Positions 1 to 6,005 of a DNA stretch of 10,436 nucleotides are shown piece by piece (position 1 is the stretch's first letter; each line of letters begins with the position of its first letter). The translations under genes and the position numbers were made by a program. This DNA is from an uncultured Clostridia bacterium (lineage in GTDB: Bacteria; Bacillota; Clostridia; Oscillospirales; Oscillospiraceae), in NCBI GenBank assembly GCA_946184215.1, contig CAMHER010000058.1:1-10436 (forward strand), in the 5' to 3' direction. The notes below the pieces were generated by a model. That model saw nothing but the letters and a program-made list of their open reading frames with translations, did no database searches and was not told the DNA's origin.

Positions 1-506
1 AAGTCGGGGTGCTTGAGGAGCATCTGCACCTTGCTCATCGGCGTGACGGAGAGGATGTTCATGCTGTCGTACACGCGGCGGCAGAGCAGCATCAGCTCGT
101 GCACCTTGTCATAGGTGCCGGGGCAGACCTCATTGATCTCTTTGGCGACGGTGGTGTAGCTGTCGTCATAGTCGGGGTGCAGCACCTTGTCGATGCCGGA
201 GTTCGGCAGCGCGACGCGGTAGCATTCGGGCACGGGCAGCCAGTCGATGTCCACGCCCATGTCGTCGAAGAACTTGCCGACCTTGAGGCGCTTGCCGGGC
301 TGGCCGATGGACATCATCTCATGCAGCGTCGCCTCGATCTCGAAGCCGTTGCGCACAAAGTCGGTGGCAAGGCCGCCGGGCATGTTGTGCTTTTCAAGGA
401 TCAGAATGTCCTTGATGCCCCAGGCCTGCAGCTGCAGGCAGGCGGACATGCCGGCCAGAGCGCCGCCGATGATGACGACGTCGTAATGGTCTTTATAGAA
501 TTTCAT
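1..506 (-). CDS. FAD-dependent oxidoreductase, phytoene desaturase / carotenoid isomerase-like (N-terminal part, runs off the left edge)
   Basis: The 168 visible codons open with a Rossmann FAD-binding fold: a beta strand and VVIIGGALAGMSA at about residues 10-22, then ILILEKHNMPGGLATDF near 35-51, the pattern seen in CrtI, CRTISO and RetSat-like flavoenzymes. These enzymes desaturate, saturate or isomerise polyene or lipid substrates using FAD. The stop codon lies beyond the window. The ATG at 506 is preceded by AAAGGA at a suitable distance; an ATG four bases further upstream is out of frame and meets a stop at once. The gene follows the PAI-like gene in the same direction, 59 bases downstream, but an intrinsic terminator fills that gap. 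Family assignment is reasonably safe; the substrate is unknown, and a fatty acid is inferred only from the neighbours. Confidence 0.85.
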   Translation of the reverse strand, partial: MKFYKDHYDVVIIGGALAGMSACLQLQAWGIKDILILEKHNMPGGLATDFVRNGFEIEATLHEMMSIGQPGKRLKVGKFFDDMGVDIDWLPVPECYRVALPNSGIDKVLHPDYDDSYTTVAKEINEVCPGTYDKVHELMLLCRRVYDSMNILSVTPMSKVQMLLKHPD

Positions 507-520
507 ACATTCGTCCTTTC

Positions 521-552
521 AAAAAAAACAGGGGGCGAGAGGCGCCCCCTGT
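521..552 (-). terminator. Intrinsic terminator between the two oxidoreductase genes
   Basis: On the minus strand a perfect 10-bp stem (ACAGGGGGCG pairing with CGCCCCCTGT, 5-base loop) is followed by a run of eight T. It sits directly after the stop of the PAI-like gene and ends only about 14 bases before the ATG at 506, so the downstream ribosome binding site begins right after the T run. It may act as a partial terminator, or as an RNA-stabilising 3' stem for the upstream message. Confidence 0.85.
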
Positions 553-565
553 TCAGGATTTGGGC

Positions 566-1954
566 TTAGAAGAATCTCTCAACCAGCTCGCGGGAGTACT
601 CGGCAGTCTCATCCATGTCGCCGAAGCTCATGACTTCGCCGGCATAGTAGGTGTCGTACTTGCCCTGCATCGCCTCGACCTTGTCATACCAGCCGGCGGC
701 GTAGTCCTCGGTGAAGACATGCGGGAAGTAGTAGACGCTCCACTCGTTGATGACTTCCTTGGCCGGGTTGTGCATGATCTTGAGGTCGTCCTGAACCATC
801 TGGCGGCACTCCTCGTAGGGGATCTCCTTCGAGTTCTTGTGCTTGCGCAGCGCGTAGGTGGTGATGACCTGGTCGACGGTGTCCTTCCAGCGGCGGTAGT
901 AGACCATCAGGTGACCGAGCTTCTCAGGCTCCATGTTGTCAAAGACATAGTAGGAGATCTCGGGGTGCTTGTCCGGATCGGTGAGGAAGGCCTGGACGTC
1001 GTAGCGCTCGTAGTCGATCTTGGAGAAGAGCTCGAGCTCGTCGGCGCGGGCGTCGAAGTACTCGACCATGCCCTTCTGGCCGTCGGCGCGCTTGTTGGGG
1101 ATGTAGAGAGGAGCGGTGACGATGATCTTGTCGTACTCCTCGACCTTGCCGTTGACGGTGACATAGACCTTGCCGTCCTTGCGCTCGACCTTGTCGATGG
1201 TGGAGTTGAGGCGGGCGGGGTTCTTCAGGTGGGCGTTGAGCTGCTCCCAGATGTACTGGGTGCCTTCCTTCCAGGTCCAGAGGTTGACCTTGACGAAGTT
1301 CATGCAGGTCTGATAGTCAAGGTACTTCAGAACGTAGGCGGCGGGGATCTCGTCAAAGTAGCCGTAACCGAAGGAGGTGAACGGTCCGATCCAGATCTTC
1401 TGAACCAGCGGGACGCCGTTCATTTCGCAGAACTTCTTGAACGGGAGAGCGAGGTCCTTGAGGTTGGGGTTGACGCCCTCGATCTTTTCGCGGCCCGGGG
1501 TGACGGCATAGCCGTCGTAACGGCCCTCGGCAACGCCGCGGTGGCCGTTGACGTCATAGCCCTTGTACTTGGTCTCAAGCAGCTCGCCGAACTTCTTCAG
1601 CTGGCCCTTCATCTTGAGCATCCAGGGGTTCTTGATGATGTTGCCGAGCGTGCGGGCAAAGGGCTCGATCACGTCGCCGTTGGCGTTCTTATAGTTGCGG
1701 TTGAGCTTGGGGCCGTCGTGCGTGATGCCGCAGAACTCTTCCACGTCATGCACCGCGTAGTAGGAGGGAACGCCCATGATGGCGCCCATCTCGTAACGTC
1801 TGCCGTTGTAGTGCGGGCTCCAGCACTTGCCGCCCACGCGATCCTGACGCTCGAAGATCACATAGTTCTCATAACCCTTTTTCTCCAGGTACATGCCGGC
1901 AGAAAGACCCGCAGGGCCGCCGCCGATAATGGCGATGCGAATGTTCTTGTCCAT
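566..1954 (-). CDS. FAD-dependent polyunsaturated fatty acid isomerase-like protein (PAI family)
   Basis: This 462-residue flavoprotein has a dinucleotide-binding motif (IAIIGGGPAGLSAG, residues 7-20) and an FAD-contacting segment (VGGKCWSP, 40-47, then GRRYEMGAIMGVPSY, 51-65). These blocks, the central PFTSFGYGYF/PAAYVLKYLDY region (191-214) and the C-terminal YYAGEVMSFG (436-445) match, from memory, the linoleate 10,12-isomerase of Cutibacterium acnes nearly block for block. That enzyme shifts a double bond of free linoleic acid to give conjugated linoleic acid through hydride transfer to FAD. The protein is about 40 residues longer than the C. acnes enzyme, with apparent insertions near 140-162 and 284-298. 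Arg86 may match the substrate-gating Arg of PAI. The start has GGAGG six bases upstream. No signal peptide or membrane segment is seen, so it is probably cytoplasmic. Isomerase chemistry is inferred from family; the substrate is unproven. Confidence 0.85.
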   Translation of the reverse strand: MDKNIRIAIIGGGPAGLSAGMYLEKKGYENYVIFERQDRVGGKCWSPHYNGRRYEMGAIMGVPSYYAVHDVEEFCGITHDGPKLNRNYKNANGDVIEPFARTLGNIIKNPWMLKMKGQLKKFGELLETKYKGYDVNGHRGVAEGRYDGYAVTPGREKIEGVNPNLKDLALPFKKFCEMNGVPLVQKIWIGPFTSFGYGYFDEIPAAYVLKYLDYQTCMNFVKVNLWTWKEGTQYIWEQLNAHLKNPARLNSTIDKVERKDGKVYVTVNGKVEEYDKIIVTAPLYIPNKRADGQKGMVEYFDARADELELFSKIDYERYDVQAFLTDPDKHPEISYYVFDNMEPEKLGHLMVYYRRWKDTVDQVITTYALRKHKNSKEIPYEECRQMVQDDLKIMHNPAKEVINEWSVYYFPHVFTEDYAAGWYDKVEAMQGKYDTYYAGEVMSFGDMDETAEYSRELVERFF

Positions 1955-2014
1955 ACTGTTCCTCCGTTAATTATATTGATTTGCTCAAGTAGATGCTTTT
2001 GCTCAGATATGGTC

Positions 2015-2020
2015 ATTATA
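2015..2020 (-). promoter_or_regulatory. Probable -10 element for the leftward oxidoreductase operon
   Basis: A perfect TATAAT on the minus strand lies about 60 bases upstream of the PAI-like start codon. The hexamer expected 17 bases upstream (GTGATT) is a poor -35, so the promoter may need an activator or be weak. Confidence 0.45.
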
Positions 2021-2052
2021 CAACACCGTATGCAAAAAATCACTATATATTT

Positions 2053-2070
2053 TCGAAAAACTGTCGAAAA
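2053..2070. promoter_or_regulatory. Candidate operator: direct repeats of TCGAAAA spaced 11 bp
   Basis: TCGAAAA occurs at 2053-2059 and again at 2064-2070, one helical turn apart, in the divergent intergenic region and just upstream of the leftward -10. Same-face direct repeats between two divergent promoters are compatible with a regulator site. No regulator gene is in the window and the match could be chance in AT-rich DNA. Confidence 0.25.
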
Positions 2071-2097
2071 CTTGACCAGATTGCCCAAGAGGATTGG

Positions 2098-2116
2098 AAG
2101 AATGCGGCATATTCTT
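2098..2116. promoter_or_regulatory. Candidate operator: 19-bp dyad AAGAAT-N7-ATTCTT
   Basis: Two 6-bp inverted arms (2098-2103 and 2111-2116) flank a 7-base spacer, about 35 bases upstream of the rightward -10. Size and symmetry fit a dimeric repressor or activator site. This is sequence symmetry only; the binding factor is unknown. Confidence 0.25.
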
Positions 2117-2147
2117 CGACAAAAGGCTTTTCTTGCCGGGTGAGATG

Positions 2148-2156
2148 TGATATATT
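2148..2156 (+). promoter_or_regulatory. Probable extended -10 promoter of the ligase-ACP-thioesterase operon
   Basis: TGA-TATATT forms an extended -10 (TGnTATATT). No convincing -35 is present at 17-18 bases upstream, as is common for extended -10 promoters. It lies about 30 bases before the GTG start at 2186, leaving a short leader that contains the Shine-Dalgarno. Confidence 0.45.
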
Positions 2157-2185
2157 GAGGAAAAAGAAAAATGTGGAGGTGTCCC

Positions 2186-3529
2186 GTGCGATTTGACAGC
2201 TTCGAGCATCTGCTCTCCCATTTCGCTCTTTCGACCCCCGACGCCCCCGCCCTCCGGTATGAGGGGACGACGCTCTCCTTCGCGGCACTTTTTCAAACCG
2301 TTCAGAAACGGGCTGAGGAGCTGCGTAAGGGCGGCAAAAGCTGCCTCGGAGTGCTCTGTGACGGTTCGCTGGAAAACGTGATTGAGATCTTTGCCGCTTC
2401 TCTTGCCGGGCTGCAGATCGTGCTGCTCGACGCCTCGCTGGAGGCGGACGTTTTAAAGACGCTGATCCGCTATACCGATGTCGATCTGCTCTGGGGCGAT
2501 GAGGAGTTGTGCGACGAGCTCTCTCTTGCCCTGATGGCCGGCGTGAAGGACGGAAGGGGAAAGATCCTGTTCTTCACCTCCGGCACGACCGAACGGGCCA
2601 AGGCCGTGGTGCTCACCGACCGCAGCCTGTGCCAGAGCGCCTGGAACGGCTCGGCAAAGCTGCCGCTCTCCCCTGACGACACGCTGCTGTGCCTGCTGCC
2701 GCTGGGGCATGTGTTCGGCTTCGTCTGCGGCCTTCTCTGGGGCCTTAGCTGCGGCGCCTGCGTCGCGCTCGGCCGCGGTGCGCGCCATTATCTTGACGAC
2801 TGCGATTTCTACCGCCCGACGGCCGTTTCCGTCGTGCCGCTGCTGCTGGGCTTCCTCTTAAAGCAAAAATGCATCAACCCCGAGCTGAAGCTCGTTCTGG
2901 TCGGCGCGGGCGACTGTCCGCCGGCGCTGCTGCAGGCCGCAGGCGCGCTGGGCATTCGCGTCAGCTTCGGCTACGGCCTGACCGAGACCAGCTCCGGCGT
3001 GGCCATTTCCGTCTCCGGCGACCCCTATGCCATGGAGGTCTGCCCGGACGACACGATCACGCTTGCCGAGGACGGCGAGATTTTGATCGAGGCGCCGAGC
3101 TGCATGATGCAGGGCTACTATAAGCGCCCCGACGCGACGCGGGCGGTGCTGCGCCACGGCGTTTTCCATACCGGCGACCTGGGCCGCTTCGACGAGGAGG
3201 GAAAGCTCCACATTACGGGGCGAAAAAAGGACATACTGGTTTTGCCGGACGGCACGAAGATCTTCCTGCCGGAATACGAGTCGGCGCTGATGCAAGCCCT
3301 GGGCCACACCGAGCTTGCCGTCACGCTGCGCGGCGAGCGGCCCTTGCTGGTCTATTCCGGAGAAGGGGACAGGGAAAAGCTCCGGGAGAAGCTGGGCGAG
3401 CTGATGCGCACGCTGCCGCGCGGCCAGCAGATCGCGGACATTCTTATCACAGACGAGCCGCTGCCGAGAACGGCAACGGGCAAAATAAAACGCTGGGAGC
3501 TCCAGCAGAAAGTGAGTGACAAAACATGA
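2186..3529 (+). CDS. Class I adenylate-forming acyl ligase (acyl-CoA/acyl-ACP synthetase-like)
   Basis: This ANL-superfamily enzyme activates a carboxylate with ATP to an acyl-AMP and passes it to a thiol. Visible core motifs (numbered from the GTG start) are the P-loop FTSGTTERAKAV (130-141), YGLTE (263-267), HTGD (328-331), the hinge region GRKKD (345-349) and the catalytic lysine in TGKIKR (Lys433). With 447 residues it is shorter than typical long-chain acyl-CoA synthetases, mainly in the N-terminal domain. The P-loop has Glu where Gly is common. GTG at 2186 is chosen because GGAGG lies six bases upstream; an in-frame ATG at 2171 is less well placed. The gene overlaps the ACP start (ATGA), so the dedicated ACP is the likely acceptor. 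A fatty acyl substrate is inferred from the neighbouring thioesterase and isomerase; an aryl or short acid cannot be excluded. Confidence 0.85.
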   Translation: MRFDSFEHLLSHFALSTPDAPALRYEGTTLSFAALFQTVQKRAEELRKGGKSCLGVLCDGSLENVIEIFAASLAGLQIVLLDASLEADVLKTLIRYTDVDLLWGDEELCDELSLALMAGVKDGRGKILFFTSGTTERAKAVVLTDRSLCQSAWNGSAKLPLSPDDTLLCLLPLGHVFGFVCGLLWGLSCGACVALGRGARHYLDDCDFYRPTAVSVVPLLLGFLLKQKCINPELKLVLVGAGDCPPALLQAAGALGIRVSFGYGLTETSSGVAISVSGDPYAMEVCPDDTITLAEDGEILIEAPSCMMQGYYKRPDATRAVLRHGVFHTGDLGRFDEEGKLHITGRKKDILVLPDGTKIFLPEYESALMQALGHTELAVTLRGERPLLVYSGEGDREKLREKLGELMRTLPRGQQIADILITDEPLPRTATGKIKRWELQQKVSDKT

Positions 3530-3771
3530 CAAGACAGGAAGTATTGGAACAGACCAAAAAGGTGATCTACGACTGCTTCCCCGACATGAAGGAGCTTGAC
3601 CTGCAGGAGGACAGCGTCATCAATACCGATACGGCCATCGACTCGATGGGCTTCGTGCTGGTGATCTGCAAGCTCGAGGCGCTCTTCGACGTGCGCATCC
3701 CCGAGAGACAGTGGCAGAAGCTGCAGACCCTCGGCGACGTGGTGGACGCGATCTGCAAGCGCCTGAAATGA
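3526..3771 (+). CDS. Acyl carrier protein (dedicated phosphopantetheine carrier)
   Basis: An 81-residue acidic helical protein of standard ACP length. The phosphopantetheine attachment site is the serine of IDSMGF (Ser40), at the start of the recognition helix. The motif differs from the DSL of housekeeping fatty-acid ACPs, which suggests a specialised carrier. The ATG overlaps the stop of the ligase gene, and the TGA overlaps the ATG of the thioesterase gene, so translation of all three is probably coupled and their products made in similar amounts. Its likely role is to hold the acyl chain as a thioester between activation by the ligase and hydrolysis by the thioesterase. A 4'-phosphopantetheinyl transferase is not encoded in the window. 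Confidence 0.88.
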   Translation: MTRQEVLEQTKKVIYDCFPDMKELDLQEDSVINTDTAIDSMGFVLVICKLEALFDVRIPERQWQKLQTLGDVVDAICKRLK

Positions 3772-4478
3772 GCGAGTACCGCGAGGAGATCCTGCTGCGC
3801 AGCAAGGATGTGGACATGTTCCGCCGTCTGCGCACGTCGGAGCTGTTCCGCCTGCTGCAGGAGGCGTCGATCCGCCACACCGAGCAGCTCGGCATGGGCC
3901 GGGACAAAACCCTTGACCGCGGCATCCTCTGGGTGCTGCTGATGCAGCGCGCGGAGATCACGCGCATGCCGGAATACGACGAGCACATTGTGCTCAAAAG
4001 CTGGCCGGGCAAGACGATGCACCTGCTCTTTCCCCGCTATTACAGCCTGGAGACCGCGGCGGGCGAGCAGCTCTTGAAGGCCAGCGCCCTGTGGAGCCTG
4101 GTGGACGAGAAGACCCGAAAGGTCGTCTTTCCGGAAAGATACGGCGTGGTGATCGACGGGGCCGAAACCGGCGAAGAGATCGCAATGCCCGGCGCGGTGG
4201 CAAAGCGCGAGACAGTCTGTGAGCGCGACTTCACCGTTCCCTACAGCTTCGTCGATCTCAACGGCCACATGAACAACACCCGCTATTTCGATCTGGCCGA
4301 GGACTGCATCGGCGCGGCAGCTGCGGGGAAGGAACTGAAGGAAATCTGCGTGGAGTATCAGAACGAGGCGCGCCTGGGCGAGACGCTCCTGCTCCGCTGG
4401 GGCGAGGAAGAGGGAAACTGTTTCCTCTCCGGCGAGACGGAGAGACCAGTCTTCCGCATGGGGCTGAAATACAAATAA
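3768..4478 (+). CDS. Acyl-ACP thioesterase (FatA/FatB-like, double hot-dog)
   Basis: A 236-residue protein with the layout of bacterial acyl-ACP thioesterases, two hot-dog halves. The second half carries the catalytic signature VDLNGHMNNTRY, giving Asp163, Asn165 and His167, and an EYQNEA segment whose Glu200 corresponds to the catalytic glutamate of plant FatB enzymes. It would hydrolyse acyl-ACP to a free fatty acid in the cytoplasm. The ATG at 3768 is chosen because it overlaps the ACP stop as ATGA, matching the junction upstream; a longer in-frame start at 3711 would lie inside the ACP gene. It is the last gene before a strong terminator. Chain-length preference cannot be read from sequence. 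The free acid released could be the substrate or the product of the divergent PAI-like enzyme, since known PAI acts on free acids. Confidence 0.88.
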   Translation: MSEYREEILLRSKDVDMFRRLRTSELFRLLQEASIRHTEQLGMGRDKTLDRGILWVLLMQRAEITRMPEYDEHIVLKSWPGKTMHLLFPRYYSLETAAGEQLLKASALWSLVDEKTRKVVFPERYGVVIDGAETGEEIAMPGAVAKRETVCERDFTVPYSFVDLNGHMNNTRYFDLAEDCIGAAAAGKELKEICVEYQNEARLGETLLLRWGEEEGNCFLSGETERPVFRMGLKYK

Positions 4479-4485
4479 AGGATAA

Positions 4486-4536
4486 AAACCGTGCCCGCGG
4501 ACCATATCAGAGGTCCGCGGGCACGGTTTGTTTTTT
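4486..4536. terminator. Bidirectional intrinsic terminator between converging operons
   Basis: A perfect 18-bp stem (4486-4503 with 4512-4529) encloses an 8-base loop. It is followed on the plus strand by seven T after one G, and on the minus strand by five T. It ends the thioesterase operon rightward and the RCC1-like gene leftward; the leftward stop codon at 4536-4538 abuts it. Confidence 0.93.
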
Positions 4537-5993
4537 CAGTTTACCTTTAGCGTCCAGCCGCCGGTCTCGGCTTCGCCGTGGGTGTTCTCGCCGAAGACGC
4601 GCACGCTGCCGTCAGAGAGAACAACGGCAAAATGTGTTCCGCCTGCGGCGATGGCCACCGCGCCGGAAACGGAAGAAAAGTCGACCGCATCGCTCTGCCG
4701 GAAGAAGTGGGCGCAGATCCGCCCCTCTGCGTCCAGCGCAAGGATCGCCGTGCCGCTCGCCGATACCGCGACGATGTCGTGCCAGGCGGAGAGATCAAAT
4801 GCGGTGGACATGACGCGTCCGTCTGCCATCACGGCCACGGCGTAGCCGGTGTTGACGTCTATCGCCTCCGCTCCGCGCAGAGCGTCAAGACCCTTGAGCG
4901 CGGGATAGGACCAGACCGAGCCGTCCTCGCGCAGCGCGGCGAGATTGTACGAGCCGCCCGCCACATCACCCAGACCGCTCCACTGTGAGGGCTCGGTATA
5001 ATCGTTGACACCGGTGCAGAGCAGCGTGCCGTCCCTTGTCAGACCGAAGGTGGCGTAATCCGCGGCGGCGATCGCCGTGACGTTTCGCCACTCGGCCGTG
5101 TTGCACTCTCCCTCACTGTTGCGGCCGAGCGCGCTCACCGTGCCGTCGGTATGCAGCGCGACAGTGTGATAGGCGCCCGCCGCCACGGCGGAAACGTCGT
5201 GCAGCGCGTCGACGCCGCACTGGCCGAAGCTGTTGTCGCCGCAGGCGACGACGGTGCCGTCCGCCTGAAGGCCGACTGTGTGGTAAAAGCCGACGGCGAG
5301 GACACCGTGCGGAAGACTCTCCCGAATCGTTTTGAGGGCAAGCATCTTTTCCCGGTCTTCCCGGCTGAGCCCGTGCAGCACCTCCAGCGCCTCCTCGCTG
5401 TCGCTGATGCCCGTTACCACAACGGCAAGACGGCGCAGGCGTACGGCGCTGTCACGATAGGAGCCCAGATGCTCATAGATCTCCGCGGCTCCGGCGGCGT
5501 CACCGCCCTCCTCCAGCGCAAGGGCCTTTTCGTATCGGCAGCCGAGCGCGCGGTCGGCCGCGTCTCCATAGCCGCCGAGAGAGGCAAAGGCCTCCGCCGC
5601 GGCGTCGTATTCGCCGCTCGAGAAAAGCTCGTCGGCGAGCGCATAGGCACATGCGTCCGCCTTCTCAGCGGCGTCGGCATAGCTGCCGGCGTTCGCCAGC
5701 AGCTCGCGGGCCTCGGCCCAGCGGCCGCTGTCCATCAGCTGCACGCCCTCGAGATAGTCACAGCGCGCACGAAAGCCTTCCGCCAAAGCCTCGTCGTCTA
5801 CACGCTCGGTCAGCGGCCGTGCGGCGGCATAGTCGCCCGCATCCAGCAGAGCCTCGATGCGCGCAAGGCGCCGAAGGGGGATCTCACGCTGCAGATAAAA
5901 CGCCCCGCCCAGCAGCAGGAAAAAAACCAGCGTGCTGACAAGAAGCGTGCGCGCCACACGGCGGCGCATGTTTTTTTGATCGAATCGGTCCAT
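4536..5993 (-). CDS. Membrane-anchored protein with TPR-like repeats and RCC1-like beta-propeller
   Basis: The 485-residue product has a basic N-terminus followed by one hydrophobic segment (about 15-34), predicted to anchor the rest outside the membrane. Residues about 40-200 form tetratricopeptide-like helical repeats rich in GxYxDA-type turns. From about 230 to the end come repeated blocks of the form AAGxYHTVALxxDGTV-GxNxxGE, typical of RCC1/BLIP-II propellers, which usually mediate binding. No catalytic motif is seen. Its ATG lies 12 bases after the MBOAT stop, and a GAGGAAGAG Shine-Dalgarno overlaps that stop, so it belongs to the same operon. Role is unknown; a surface scaffold or ligand-binding subunit linked to polymer acylation is an inference from context. 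Confidence 0.8.
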   Translation of the reverse strand: MDRFDQKNMRRRVARTLLVSTLVFFLLLGGAFYLQREIPLRRLARIEALLDAGDYAAARPLTERVDDEALAEGFRARCDYLEGVQLMDSGRWAEARELLANAGSYADAAEKADACAYALADELFSSGEYDAAAEAFASLGGYGDAADRALGCRYEKALALEEGGDAAGAAEIYEHLGSYRDSAVRLRRLAVVVTGISDSEEALEVLHGLSREDREKMLALKTIRESLPHGVLAVGFYHTVGLQADGTVVACGDNSFGQCGVDALHDVSAVAAGAYHTVALHTDGTVSALGRNSEGECNTAEWRNVTAIAAADYATFGLTRDGTLLCTGVNDYTEPSQWSGLGDVAGGSYNLAALREDGSVWSYPALKGLDALRGAEAIDVNTGYAVAVMADGRVMSTAFDLSAWHDIVAVSASGTAILALDAEGRICAHFFRQSDAVDFSSVSGAVAIAAGGTHFAVVLSDGSVRVFGENTHGEAETGGWTLKVN

Positions 5994-6005
5994 AACGTCT
6001 CTTCC

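Noticed and set aside
560..2143. Plus-strand open frame of 527 codons opposite the PAI-like gene
   Set aside because: It is Val/Leu/Asp-rich and repetitive in composition, has no motif, and runs across both the oxidoreductase and the intergenic promoter region.
3567..4505. Minus-strand open frame of 312 codons opposite the ACP and thioesterase genes
   Set aside because: It runs through the terminator stem and lacks domains; the plus strand has catalytic motifs and ATGA coupling.
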